Shown here: in pieces, positions 1-7,786 of the stretch
Layout of the letters: each line of letters opens with the position of its first letter
Numbering within the stretch: the first letter of the stretch is position 1
Origin: Caryophanales bacterium
GTDB lineage: Bacteria > Bacillota_I > Bacilli_A > RFN20 > CAG-826
Direction: 5' to 3'
DNA length: 17,981 bases
Assembly: GCA_028723545.1 (NCBI GenBank)
Contig: JAQYER010000076.1
Location: 1 to 17,981 of the forward strand
Notes under the pieces: model-generated
What the model was told of the DNA's origin: nothing
What the model saw: the letters and a program-made list of their open reading frames with translations, nothing else
Database searches by the model: none
Made by a program: the position numbers and the translations under genes

Positions 1-424
1 ACTGATTCGCTGTGGACTATCAACGAGCACATATATTATATATTGTTTTTGTTGGTTGTAAATGAAATCTAAAATAATCTACGTTACTTAAGTTTAAATT
101 ATAGTTAATAATTAGTATTAAAAGAAAATTGCGCTTCCTAACCAAAAGAAGTGCTTTTTTACTAACTTTCCATAGAAATATAAATGGAGAGAGCAAATAA
201 AATGAAAAAACGAAGGGAAGAAGATTATAAAAACGGTCATCATTGTGAATTAAACATTTTAGATAATTTAGATGTTTCTGAGTGGCCAGTTTTATAAGTT
301 GCAAATAAAATTAACAAACTACATTAATATCACTAAAAATATAAAGAACACGGTTTATAGATTTGTTTTAATATATAAAATGATTTTTTAAATTTACAAT
401 AAGAAAAAAATTTCGTGATGATAT
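1..424. other. Intergenic stretch without a supported gene
   Basis: I see no gene I can defend here. Plus frame 1 is open from base 1 to a TAA at 70-72 (23 codons) and could be the tail of a gene that starts before the window, but it shows no recognisable motif. A small plus-strand frame at 184-297 (37 codons) has no clear ribosome site for its first ATG and no known domain. The one structured element is the hairpin at 131-160, listed separately. Bases 298-424 downstream of the minus-strand ATPase are AT-rich with no convincing terminator. Confidence 0.5.
131..160 (+). terminator. Rho-independent terminator, possibly bidirectional
   Basis: GCGCTTC (131-137) pairs with GAAGTGC (148-154) in a 7-bp stem with one G-T wobble and a 10-base loop, followed by six T residues (155-160). 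On the minus strand the same stem is followed by AATTTTCTTTT, so it could also stop transcription leaving the ATPase gene at 425. It most simply ends a plus-strand transcript entering from outside the window. Confidence 0.6.
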
Positions 425-1774
425 TTATAGACAAGATAAATCAACCTTGTATTTCATATCTTTTATTTGGTCTTTTTCAAAAAACATTATCATATATATA
501 GGTAAATAAACTTTGTTTCCGTCTACTTCAATATTGTTGTTTGAAAAAATATATGCTTTTGGAATATCAACACTATCAACTAATAAATTATCTAGAGCAT
601 TATGCCTTTTATAATTTTTGCCTGATTTAATTTCAAGTGGGATTACAACTCCTTTATTTTCAATTAAGAAATCAATTTCACCAACTTTGTTGTTTTTGTA
701 ATAATATAAATCAAAACCTTTTGATACAAGTTCTTCCGCGATTGCGTTTTCATAAATAGATCCAAAATTAATATCTTTGTCTTTATTTAAAATTTTAATT
801 TGCAAATTGTTATCCATATACATACTAGCAAGAAGACCAACATCACAATGAAATAACTTAAATAAATTTCTTGATTTAGAAAGAATTAAAGGAGTTTTTG
901 GCTCATCCGCACAATAAACAGGTAAAGCAACACCAGCATCTTTTAACCATAAAAAACTATTTTCATAACGATTAAATTTTATATTTTCATTGAGATTTTT
1001 CATAATAAATCTTTTGTTTTGATTGTTAAGTTCGCTAGGGATTAAGTCGAAAATATCTATTATATAGAGATTATTGTTTTCGTCATATTTACTAATGTCT
1101 TGTCGATAAAATCTATTAATATCGTTTTGTTCTTCAATAACATCTTTTAAATTGTTAGTTTCTAAATATTTTTTTACAACAGATGGCATACCTCCAACAA
1201 TTAAATATAAATGAAACATATCAATTAGTTTGCTATGAACGATTTTATCTACACGAGTTAATTTTTCAAAATTAGTTTTTAGTCTATCTAACACATTTGT
1301 GTTTAAACCATTAGCAATTAAAAATTCTTCAAAATCAAGTGGATACATTTGGAAAGAATCCATATATCCAACAGGGATTGATTTGATATCTTTAAGTTCT
1401 GTGCCAAACAAAGAACCGCTTAAAATATATCGGAAAGAACCATCTTCAACTAAAAATTTAATAGCGGTAATAATATTGGAACACACTTGTACTTCGTCTA
1501 AAAAGATTATTGTTTTACCTTTAATCATATTCTTATTTGTAAGCGCAGATAGTCTGAATAATAAATCCTCACTATTGGAAGAATTTTCAATGGTGGTTTT
1601 CGCTAATTCATTCTCAATCAAATTAAATTCGATAAAATTATCTTCACCAAATTCCTCTTTTAAGAATTCTCTAATAATGTATGTTTTACCAACTTGTCTA
1701 GCGCCAGTAACAAGTAAAGCTTTGTTGCTAGTAGCTTTCCAATTAATGAGTTTTGATTTGGCTTTTCTAAACAT
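425..1774 (-). CDS. AAA-family ATPase with DUF4143 domain
   Basis: A 449-residue protein of the widespread AAA_14 plus DUF4143 family. Residues 24-31 read GARQVGKT (Walker A), 88-96 TIIFLDEVQ (Walker B) and 116-121 YILSGS (sensor region). The C-terminal part holds D368 and the E381-I-K383 pair in a GEIDFL...PLEIKSG pattern, resembling the PD-(D/E)XK nuclease-like fold typical of this family. The biological role of these proteins is not established; they are often strain-variable accessory genes. I start at the ATG ending at 1774 rather than an ATG 33 bases upstream, because an AGAGGAG-type ribosome site (1783-1789) lies just before 1774 and the family normally begins with the short helix ahead of Walker A. 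It is divergent from the nuclease gene. A 33-bp tandem repeat covers its promoter. Confidence 0.9.
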   Translation of the reverse strand: MFRKAKSKLINWKATSNKALLVTGARQVGKTYIIREFLKEEFGEDNFIEFNLIENELAKTTIENSSNSEDLLFRLSALTNKNMIKGKTIIFLDEVQVCSNIITAIKFLVEDGSFRYILSGSLFGTELKDIKSIPVGYMDSFQMYPLDFEEFLIANGLNTNVLDRLKTNFEKLTRVDKIVHSKLIDMFHLYLIVGGMPSVVKKYLETNNLKDVIEEQNDINRFYRQDISKYDENNNLYIIDIFDLIPSELNNQNKRFIMKNLNENIKFNRYENSFLWLKDAGVALPVYCADEPKTPLILSKSRNLFKLFHCDVGLLASMYMDNNLQIKILNKDKDINFGSIYENAIAEELVSKGFDLYYYKNNKVGEIDFLIENKGVVIPLEIKSGKNYKRHNALDNLLVDSVDIPKAYIFSNNNIEVDGNKVYLPIYMIMFFEKDQIKDMKYKVDLSCL

Positions 1775-1797
1775 ATTTTCCACTCCTCTACGAAATA

Positions 1798-1825
1798 ATA
1801 TTAACACTTCTGTCCGTTTTTACAA
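1798..1825 (-). promoter_or_regulatory. Putative promoter of the DUF4143 ATPase gene
   Basis: On the minus strand TTGTAA (1820-1825) and TAATAT (1798-1803) are separated by 16 bp, placing a start site near 1791 and a short leader before the ribosome site. The -35 hexamer lies inside the tandem-repeat copy nearest the gene, so a protein bound to the repeats would directly touch the promoter. The call rests on sequence match only. Confidence 0.5.
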
Positions 1826-1892
1826 CCTTTTTTGATACTGTTTTGTCCGTTTTTACAACCTTTTTTGATACTGTTTTGTCCGTTTTTACAAC
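1811..1892. repeat. 33-bp tandem direct repeat, 2.5 copies
   Basis: Two identical 33-bp units (1811-1843 and 1844-1876) are followed by a 16-bp partial third copy (1877-1892). Each unit begins TGTCCGTTTTTACAAC on the plus strand. Copies lie about three helical turns apart, on the same DNA face, directly upstream of the ATPase gene. There are no unique spacers, so it is not CRISPR. An operator array for an autoregulator or a variable-number repeat are both possible. Confidence 0.85.
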
Positions 1893-2125
1893 TTTTATGT
1901 TAAAAAAATTTTCGTTGTAATATTTATAAATATTACAAAATGATTTTAGATAAAATAGGTGATGTGTTTAGTTTATTAAAAATCAGCAAAACATAAAATA
2001 AACGCTAATAAAACATCGCAAAAAATAAATAAACGAACAATATAAATAATTCTTTTTGGTATGATTAATAAAATTTCCGAATTTATTCATTTGAAAGATA
2101 AATAATATTAAATTATTATTTAAAT
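1893..2125. other. AT-rich intergenic region upstream of the nuclease gene
   Basis: Together with the repeats this forms a gap of about 350 bp between divergent genes. A possible plus-strand -10 box TATGAT lies at 2060-2065, about 60 bases before the nuclease start, without a clear -35 partner. No ribosome site is visible immediately upstream of 2126, where the sequence is almost pure A and T. No RNA gene or strong hairpin was seen. Confidence 0.4.
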
Positions 2126-4894
2126 ATGAAAAAGATTTTTAACTTATTATCAATATTAACAATTGGAATTACGTCTTCAATTTGTTTTTCGTTATCAAAT
2201 AATAATAGTCCAAAGCAAGTATCTGCAATTGGAAATTATTCAACTGATGCTTCATCTTATTATCAAAACATTACAGCGACTAGCGGGCAATTATTAGCGG
2301 CTCAATTACATGATTTAATTACCTCAACTCACTCATATTATGCTAGTTATGATGATAATGGTAAAAATGGTTATCAAAAACAAACTGATCGTTATTATGA
2401 AAATGGTGTTGCTCAAGAAGGATATATTTATGAATTTTATTCTGGAGTAAAATGGCCCGATACATGGGCGGCATCAGCTGGAGATACAACTGGAGGATAT
2501 AACCGCGAACATTGTTGGTGCCAATCTAATTCGGTAAATGAGTCTGGCACTCAAATGTGGGGCACATCTGGTGCAGGATCAGATATGCATCATATTCGCC
2601 CAGTTGAAGTAAGACTTAATTCATCAAGAAACAATAATTTTTATGGTGAAATTACTAATCGAGATAATTACAAAACATACGCTAAATATGGAACTGATGA
2701 AACATATGCATTAGGTGGATATGTTTCTAATGGAACATTTGAACCATTAGATTCGAAAAAAGGTGATGTCGCTAGAATTATTTTATATTTATATATTCAT
2801 TATAATTCTTACAATGTAACCGATTTATTTGGCGGATATGCAACAACAAACGGAAGTGGACCATCTTCATATTTTACTTCTTCAAAATTATCATTAACAA
2901 AAACGGTTAACAAACCAACCGAAGATGAAGCTATTGACTTATTATTAAAATGGAATAGCGATGATCCAGTTGATGATATTGAATTAAGAAGAAATGAACA
3001 AGTTGCTATTTATCAAGGAAATCGCAATCCATTTATTGATAATAGTGATTATGCGAATAAGATTTGGAAACCATCATCAATAACTGAACCAGTTGTTAAT
3101 TCAGTTAATATTTCTCAAACATCATTGACTATCGATTTAGCTAATGAGACTTCAAAACAATTAGATGCCACGATTGATGTATCTAATGGAGCGAGCCAAT
3201 CTCTTGTTTGGACTTCTTCTAACGAGGATGTTGCGACTGTTAATAATAATGGTTTAGTTAATGCAATCGCAAAAGGAACAACAACAATTAAAGTAAGTTC
3301 TACTTTTGATAATACAAAATTCGCTACATGTGCTGTAACTGTTATCGATTCAAATGACAATAGTGGTGAAATACCGAGTCAAACAGGAAATTATACATGG
3401 GATTTATCAATTGCATCATATGAAAATAACCCAACAACCGAATTAGTTACTTGGACTAGTGATTTTGCTACTTTAAAGTCAATAAGAACTGAAGGCAAAA
3501 CAGCGGTTAATAATTATTTAGGAGGAGACACAAATAATCGTACTTCATCTAGATTTTATTCCGGAAATACATTATCAATAATTCCATCTGCTAATTATAA
3601 AGTTCAATATATTGAATTTACTGCTACAACAACTTCATATTCAGAAACGTTTAATAATAGTAGTTGGGTAAATGCAACTTCATCAGCCAATAGTACTTTA
3701 GTTACAATTACACCAATCGATGGGGTGAGCGAAATAACTGCAACAATTGGAGGAACATGTGGTTTTTCTAAAGTTAGTTTGTATTATAGTGCTATTAACA
3801 CCTCTACTCCGACAAGTATTGTCGCATCAATAAATAAAACATTTCATCCGGGCGAAACAATATCGAAAGAAGATATCGTTGTTAAAGATAGTTTTGATAA
3901 TTATATTTATGATTTTGAATTTGTTTATGATGGATATATGTTTTCATATTTAGACGCTCAAAGCGGTGGAAATTTAACAAATAAAACATTTGAAAATGCA
4001 ATTAATTATCTTTCACTTACATGCGATTTAAGTGTTAATGTTTCAAGAAATAATTATATTGAATTATCAAATATTGATGATGCGTTAAATAGAGAATGGA
4101 CTGGTGTTAGTGGAACTACATATACTTCTTGGAGTGATAAAACATCTTCATCAGGAGCCGTTTATGCTGGGAATTCAGCTGGTCCAACATCAGGCGATAC
4201 TGCTAATTGCATTCAATTAAGGTCTACTAATAGCAATTCCGGAATTGTTATTACTTCAAATTCAGCGACTAATCTTATAAATAATATTTCTGTTATTTGG
4301 AATAACGCTACAGTAGATGGAAGAACATTAAATATTTATGGAAGCAATAATGCTTATACTAGTCCAGTAGATTTATATTCTTCTTCAACACAAGGAATAT
4401 TGATTGGCACGATTGTTAAAGGAACAAGTACTTCTTTAACTTTTCCTAATCCATACCAATATATTGGTATTAGATCTTCTTCAGGAGCGATGTATTTAAC
4501 TGAAATAGTCATTTCGTTTGGTGGTGAAGAAACTCCTTCTAATGTTGCTAATTACATTATGTTTGAAGATAATGAAGGACAATGTGTTGATAAATTCAAT
4601 ATTGCCAAACAATATTTTGAAAATATGTCAAACGATAATCAAAATGAATTTATGAATTCAGAAGATTATGTTATTAAATGCGCTAAAGAAAGATTGTTGT
4701 CATGGGCTAATTATTTAGACCAAGAAATTATCTATATTAATGGAGAATATGTATTTGATGCTAATAAAGTTATGTCATTAACAAAAAACAATATTTCTTC
4801 ATCTGATGAATTGTTAATAATTGCTATATTATTCATTTCATTGACAAATTTAATAGGGGTTATTTACATTAATAAAAAAAGAACCAATAAATGA
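2126..4894 (+). CDS. Surface-anchored endonuclease I with Ig-like domains
   Basis: A 922-residue exported nuclease. Residues 1-34 are a signal peptide, probably cut after VSA34. Residues about 40-310 match the endonuclease I (EndA/Vvn-type, beta-beta-alpha-metal) family: NREHCW at 126-131 with catalytic-type H129, SDMHHIRPV at 152-160, and the C-terminal GNRNPFID at 298-305. A bacterial Ig-like (Big_2) domain follows at about 322-406 (SLVWTSSNEDVATV). Residues 423-556 and 642-798 look like two further beta-sandwich modules separated by an Ig-like segment (562-640). A helical Cys-containing segment (805-885) precedes a transmembrane helix (893-915) and a KKR tail. There is no LPXTG sorting motif, so anchoring is probably by the membrane helix. 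The enzyme likely degrades extracellular DNA for nucleotides and phosphate. No Shine-Dalgarno is visible, but this ATG gives a proper signal peptide. Confidence 0.9.
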   Translation: MKKIFNLLSILTIGITSSICFSLSNNNSPKQVSAIGNYSTDASSYYQNITATSGQLLAAQLHDLITSTHSYYASYDDNGKNGYQKQTDRYYENGVAQEGYIYEFYSGVKWPDTWAASAGDTTGGYNREHCWCQSNSVNESGTQMWGTSGAGSDMHHIRPVEVRLNSSRNNNFYGEITNRDNYKTYAKYGTDETYALGGYVSNGTFEPLDSKKGDVARIILYLYIHYNSYNVTDLFGGYATTNGSGPSSYFTSSKLSLTKTVNKPTEDEAIDLLLKWNSDDPVDDIELRRNEQVAIYQGNRNPFIDNSDYANKIWKPSSITEPVVNSVNISQTSLTIDLANETSKQLDATIDVSNGASQSLVWTSSNEDVATVNNNGLVNAIAKGTTTIKVSSTFDNTKFATCAVTVIDSNDNSGEIPSQTGNYTWDLSIASYENNPTTELVTWTSDFATLKSIRTEGKTAVNNYLGGDTNNRTSSRFYSGNTLSIIPSANYKVQYIEFTATTTSYSETFNNSSWVNATSSANSTLVTITPIDGVSEITATIGGTCGFSKVSLYYSAINTSTPTSIVASINKTFHPGETISKEDIVVKDSFDNYIYDFEFVYDGYMFSYLDAQSGGNLTNKTFENAINYLSLTCDLSVNVSRNNYIELSNIDDALNREWTGVSGTTYTSWSDKTSSSGAVYAGNSAGPTSGDTANCIQLRSTNSNSGIVITSNSATNLINNISVIWNNATVDGRTLNIYGSNNAYTSPVDLYSSSTQGILIGTIVKGTSTSLTFPNPYQYIGIRSSSGAMYLTEIVISFGGEETPSNVANYIMFEDNEGQCVDKFNIAKQYFENMSNDNQNEFMNSEDYVIKCAKERLLSWANYLDQEIIYINGEYVFDANKVMSLTKNNISSSDELLIIAILFISLTNLIGVIYINKKRTNK

Positions 4895-4900
4895 TATAAT
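4892..4900 (+). promoter_or_regulatory. Extended -10 promoter of the serpin gene
   Basis: TGATATAAT matches the extended -10 element TGnTATAAT exactly. The TG comes from the TGA stop codon of the nuclease gene. With a start site about seven bases downstream, the leader before the ATG at 4918 would be only about 11 bases, which fits the absence of a ribosome site. No good -35 is present, as is usual for extended -10 promoters. Confidence 0.55.
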
Positions 4901-4917
4901 TGATTTGTTATATTAAT

Positions 4918-6339
4918 ATGAACAATACAATTCAAAAAGAAAAACACATCAATAAAAAAACAAAGAAAACAATTATAATTGTGTCTTCTATAGTTGTGGT
5001 TTTTGTCATTTTAATTTCAATTGCCGCATCAATTTTTCTCGATACTAAAAACACTGTTAAAAATTATCGAAGAAATTACAATATTAACGAAATTAATATC
5101 GCTACAAATAATACTTTTAAGAAATTAAATAATATTAATTATCCAAACTTATCTGAACCATTAAAATCAGATATTAGCGAACAAGAAAATGAATCATATT
5201 TAAATTTTGTTAATCAAACATATAAATCATTAATTAATAATAATGATGATAATAATATTTCGTATTCTTCGGTCAATATGTATTCATTATTGAATGAATT
5301 ATATAAAGCATCTTCAAGAGACGATTTAACTAATCGTTTTGATAATTTGTTAGGATTAGATGAAAATCAAAGAATTACCTTAATTGATAAAATAATGAAG
5401 GCTAATAGTTTTGTATTAGATGAAACAACAGGACAAATTAAAAATGGAGCGTTCTTCTCTAATAAATATAATTATTCAACATCATATGTTGATTATTTAT
5501 CCGATATTTATTGTGAAGCATATCAATTAGATTTTAATAAAGATATTAACAAAATTGTCAGTTGGGTGAACCAAGCAGTTAATGATGATAAATTCATTGA
5601 TGAAAAATTTTTAGAATTAAACGATGAAACTGTTTTATATTTAATGTCGACTTTATATTTTAAAAACGCCTGGAACAGTAAATATTTAAATAAAAATAAT
5701 ATAATTGAACCATTTTATTTAAATGCGAATAGCCAAGTGGAAACAACATATATGAACCATTCATATTTCATTGAAGAATATTATGATTATGGTGATTATA
5801 TTTCTTTTAGAGATTATTATCGATTTGGTTATTATTCAATAACATATTTAATTCCAAAACAAATTGAACATAATATTTATGATTTAACCAAAGATAAAAA
5901 TATCTTTGTTGATGATGAAAATTTTATTATAAGAAACACTTCTAATGAATATAATCCTTATATTGCTGTGGATTTAACGACTCCTAAATTTAGCATAAGC
6001 AAAGAAATCGATTTTAAAACAACATTATCTTCTTTAGGATTTGAAGACATATTCAATAATGGAATTGATTCCTTCAGCAATGCGTTTGATATTGAAAAAC
6101 CTTCTTTAATTAATTTCTATTTACAAAAGATTAAACAAAAGAATAATATCGAATTTAGTGAAGATGGAACAATTATTAAAAGTCTTTCGATGGCGATTAT
6201 CGGAGCGATGTCTGCTGCACCAATAACTGAATTTAACACATTAGAAGTAAAACTTAATCAACCATTTATTTATATAATCAAAGATATTAATGATTTGCCA
6301 ATATTTGTTGGTCATATTGATAACCCAACAAACAATTGA
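4918..6339 (+). CDS. Membrane-anchored serpin (serine protease inhibitor)
   Basis: A 473-residue serpin-fold protein. Residues 18-40 form an N-terminal membrane anchor after a lysine-rich cytoplasmic start, so the serpin body (about 90-470) faces outside. Family marks are LMSTLYFKNAW at 242-252 (compare the NAIYFKGxW motif), TPKFSIS at 355-361, and NQPFIYII at 447-454 after the reactive loop. The loop hinge reads SEDGT (414-418). Counting 17 residues from E415 as P17 puts M431-S432 at P1-P1', the same pair as alpha-1-antitrypsin, suggesting an elastase-like target. However, P12-P9 are I-K-S-L rather than the small residues typical of inhibitory serpins, so inhibition is uncertain. I use ATG 4918; an in-frame TTG at 4900 overlaps the -10 box and is unlikely. 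In a gut organism it could protect surface proteins from host or bacterial proteases. Confidence 0.88.
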   Translation: MNNTIQKEKHINKKTKKTIIIVSSIVVVFVILISIAASIFLDTKNTVKNYRRNYNINEINIATNNTFKKLNNINYPNLSEPLKSDISEQENESYLNFVNQTYKSLINNNDDNNISYSSVNMYSLLNELYKASSRDDLTNRFDNLLGLDENQRITLIDKIMKANSFVLDETTGQIKNGAFFSNKYNYSTSYVDYLSDIYCEAYQLDFNKDINKIVSWVNQAVNDDKFIDEKFLELNDETVLYLMSTLYFKNAWNSKYLNKNNIIEPFYLNANSQVETTYMNHSYFIEEYYDYGDYISFRDYYRFGYYSITYLIPKQIEHNIYDLTKDKNIFVDDENFIIRNTSNEYNPYIAVDLTTPKFSISKEIDFKTTLSSLGFEDIFNNGIDSFSNAFDIEKPSLINFYLQKIKQKNNIEFSEDGTIIKSLSMAIIGAMSAAPITEFNTLEVKLNQPFIYIIKDINDLPIFVGHIDNPTNN

Positions 6340-6364
6340 TTTATTGCAATTAAAATCGCATAAT
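6336..6364 (+). promoter_or_regulatory. Promoter of the fluoride-riboswitch transcript
   Basis: TTGATT (6336-6341) and CATAAT (6359-6364) are separated by 17 bp. The predicted start at about 6371 coincides with the first base of the riboswitch P1 stem, which supports the assignment. The -35 hexamer overlaps the TGA stop of the serpin gene. Confidence 0.55.
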
Positions 6365-6370
6365 ATTTCC

Positions 6371-6422
6371 GGGAATGATATCTCCCAAGATGAAAATCTA
6401 AACCGCATTCGCTGATGATATC
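6371..6422 (+). promoter_or_regulatory. Fluoride riboswitch (crcB motif) aptamer
   Basis: The region follows the crcB/fluoride aptamer layout. P1 is GGGA (6371-6374) with TCCC (6383-6386) closing a loop ATGATATC, as in the GGGCG-AUG...-CGCCC arm of the Thermotoga aptamer. The loop GATATC (6377-6382) can form the family pseudoknot with GATATC (6417-6422), which follows the conserved CTGAT (6412-6416). AAAC at 6400-6403 precedes the P3 hairpin. An additional AGAT-GAAA-ATCT hairpin (6388-6399) is inserted between P1 and P3. Family knowledge: fluoride stabilises the pseudoknot and turns the gene on. The P3 stem here is short (GC-ATTC-GC), which is the weakest part of the match. Confidence 0.85.
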
Positions 6423-6462
6423 TAGAGCATTTTTTGCTTTAGAATCATCTTTTTTATTTTTT
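6414..6462 (+). terminator. Riboswitch-controlled intrinsic terminator
   Basis: Bases 6414-6429 pair with 6435-6449 in a 15-bp stem with one bulged A (6420) and a T5 loop, followed at once by six Ts, an A and six more Ts (6450-6462). The 5' arm contains the pseudoknot strand 6417-6422 and part of the conserved CTGAT, so terminator and ligand-bound aptamer cannot form together. This predicts termination without fluoride and read-through with it. Confidence 0.85.
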
Positions 6463-6471
6463 GGAGGACTT

Positions 6472-7692
6472 ATGTTTTATTTGGATCTATTTATTATTTT
6501 CCTTGGTGGGGCATTGATTTTATTTTTATTAAGTAAGATTAAAGTCCCTTCATTAATCGGATATTTATTAATAGGCATATTAATTAAAAATATCGGATTA
6601 TTAGATCCAACACTAGAGGCGATAAGTCCTATGCTTAGAAAAATCGCCTTATTAATTATATTAATAAAAGCTGGTTTATCATTAAATATTAGTGATTTAA
6701 AAAAGGTAGGAAGACCAGCCATTATGATGTCTTTTTTGCCAGCAGTAATTGAGATGGTTACGATTGGATTAATTGGACCATTAATTTTCCCAATTACTCA
6801 TGTTGAATCATTTTTGTTAGGTTCAATTGTTGGAGCGGTTTCTCCAGCAGTCGTAATTCCAATGATGTCAAAATTAATTGAACAAAAATATGGAACTAAA
6901 AAATGTATACCTCAACTTGTTTTAGCTGGTTCAAGCATCGACGATATTGTTATGATTGTTTTTTATCAAACTTTCTTAAATATTGAATCCGGTGGAAACA
7001 TTAATGCTTTATCATTTTTAAATGTTTTTATTTCTATTGTTTTAGGAATTTTAATAGGGGTAGGATTAGGATTTTTATTCCATTTTATTTTCAAAAAAAT
7101 TAAGATAAGAAATACATTAAAATTATTGATATTTATTGCGTTAGGTATCGGATTAACTTGTTTTGAAAATTATGTATCAAAATATGTTGGTTTTTCATCA
7201 TTATTAGCAACTATCATGATGTGTTTAATATATCGCTATAAAAACATTGAAATAGCGAACAAATTAACTTTGAAAGCATCAAAAATTTGGATTCCAACTG
7301 AAATGATCTTATTTTTCCTTGTTGGAGCGTCTATTAAAATTGAATACGCGACAAAATTTATTTTGCCATCATTATTACTGTTATTAATATCTTTAATCGC
7401 TCGTTCAATTATGGTTAGATTATGCATAATTAAAACCGATTTGAATTTCAAAGAGAAGATATTTGTTATTGTATCTTATCTTCCCAAAGCCACGGTTCAA
7501 GCTTCAATTGGTGGAGGATTATTGGATTTAGGAAACAAATTATTAAACGAAGGAAATGGAAACGCTGAAGCAATTATTGCTAGTGGAATAATAGTTTTAT
7601 CAGTTTCAGTGTTATCAATATTAATAACTGCGCCTCTATCATCTTTATTTATGAATTTAACTTATGATAAATTGTTGGAAAAAGAACAATAA
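6472..7692 (+). CDS. Cation/proton antiporter (CPA family), fluoride-switch controlled
   Basis: A 406-residue integral membrane protein of the monovalent cation:proton antiporter superfamily (Na+/H+ exchanger domain). It has about 12 hydrophobic helices, KVPSLIGYLLIGI near 24-36, LIKAGLSL at 64-71, GAVSPAVVIPMM at 121-132 and the AGSSIDDIV segment (152-160), whose D157-D158 pair matches the ion-binding Asp pair of electrogenic members. It lacks a C-terminal RCK or USP domain. The start is ATG 6472, set by GGAGG at 6463-6467; an upstream in-frame ATG at 6415 lies inside the riboswitch terminator and is not used. Antiporters of this kind are known gene partners of fluoride riboswitches and are thought to help expel fluoride or restore ion balance. 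The transported ion cannot be read from the sequence. Confidence 0.9.
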   Translation: MFYLDLFIIFLGGALILFLLSKIKVPSLIGYLLIGILIKNIGLLDPTLEAISPMLRKIALLIILIKAGLSLNISDLKKVGRPAIMMSFLPAVIEMVTIGLIGPLIFPITHVESFLLGSIVGAVSPAVVIPMMSKLIEQKYGTKKCIPQLVLAGSSIDDIVMIVFYQTFLNIESGGNINALSFLNVFISIVLGILIGVGLGFLFHFIFKKIKIRNTLKLLIFIALGIGLTCFENYVSKYVGFSSLLATIMMCLIYRYKNIEIANKLTLKASKIWIPTEMILFFLVGASIKIEYATKFILPSLLLLLISLIARSIMVRLCIIKTDLNFKEKIFVIVSYLPKATVQASIGGGLLDLGNKLLNEGNGNAEAIIASGIIVLSVSVLSILITAPLSSLFMNLTYDKLLEKEQ

Positions 7693-7747
7693 TTTACAAT
7701 TATTTTACATATTGATATTCAAATATTTGGTAAAAAAGTTATAAAAT
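7693..7747 (+). promoter_or_regulatory. Pho box and promoter before phoP
   Basis: TTTACA occurs at 7693-7698 and 7704-7709, exactly 11 bp apart, with weaker copies at the next two 11-bp steps. TAAAAT at 7742-7747 (or TATAAA at 7740-7745) is the likely -10. The TTTACA repeat with 5-bp gaps matches the PhoP box of Bacillus-type Pho regulons, indicating autoregulation. The first repeat lies 49 bp before the -10, the same distance as at pstS. Confidence 0.65.
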
Positions 7748-7786
7748 AATAATCAAATAAATAAGAATAAAGAATACAATATTATT

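Noticed and set aside
184..297. Small plus-strand peptide of 37 codons (or 32 from the ATG at 202)
   Set aside because: No convincing ribosome site for 184, spacing of the GGAGAG before 202 is loose, and the sequence shows no family; open frames this short are expected by chance in this DNA.
20..304. Minus-strand frame of 94 codons
   Set aside because: Low-complexity hydrophobic translation, no ribosome site, and it runs across the terminator hairpin at 131-160.
1299..1835. Plus-strand frame of 178 codons opposite the ATPase
   Set aside because: It lies antisense to the well-supported ATPase core and shows no domain; it mirrors the conserved Walker-motif region.
1811..1892. Short CRISPR array
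   Set aside because: The 33-bp units are directly contiguous with no unique spacers, and no cas genes are nearby.
6340..6471. c-di-AMP (ydaO), magnesium (M-box) or other ion riboswitch
   Set aside because: Their conserved cores are not present, while the GGGA-ATGATATC-TCCC and CTGAT-GATATC arrangement fits the fluoride aptamer.
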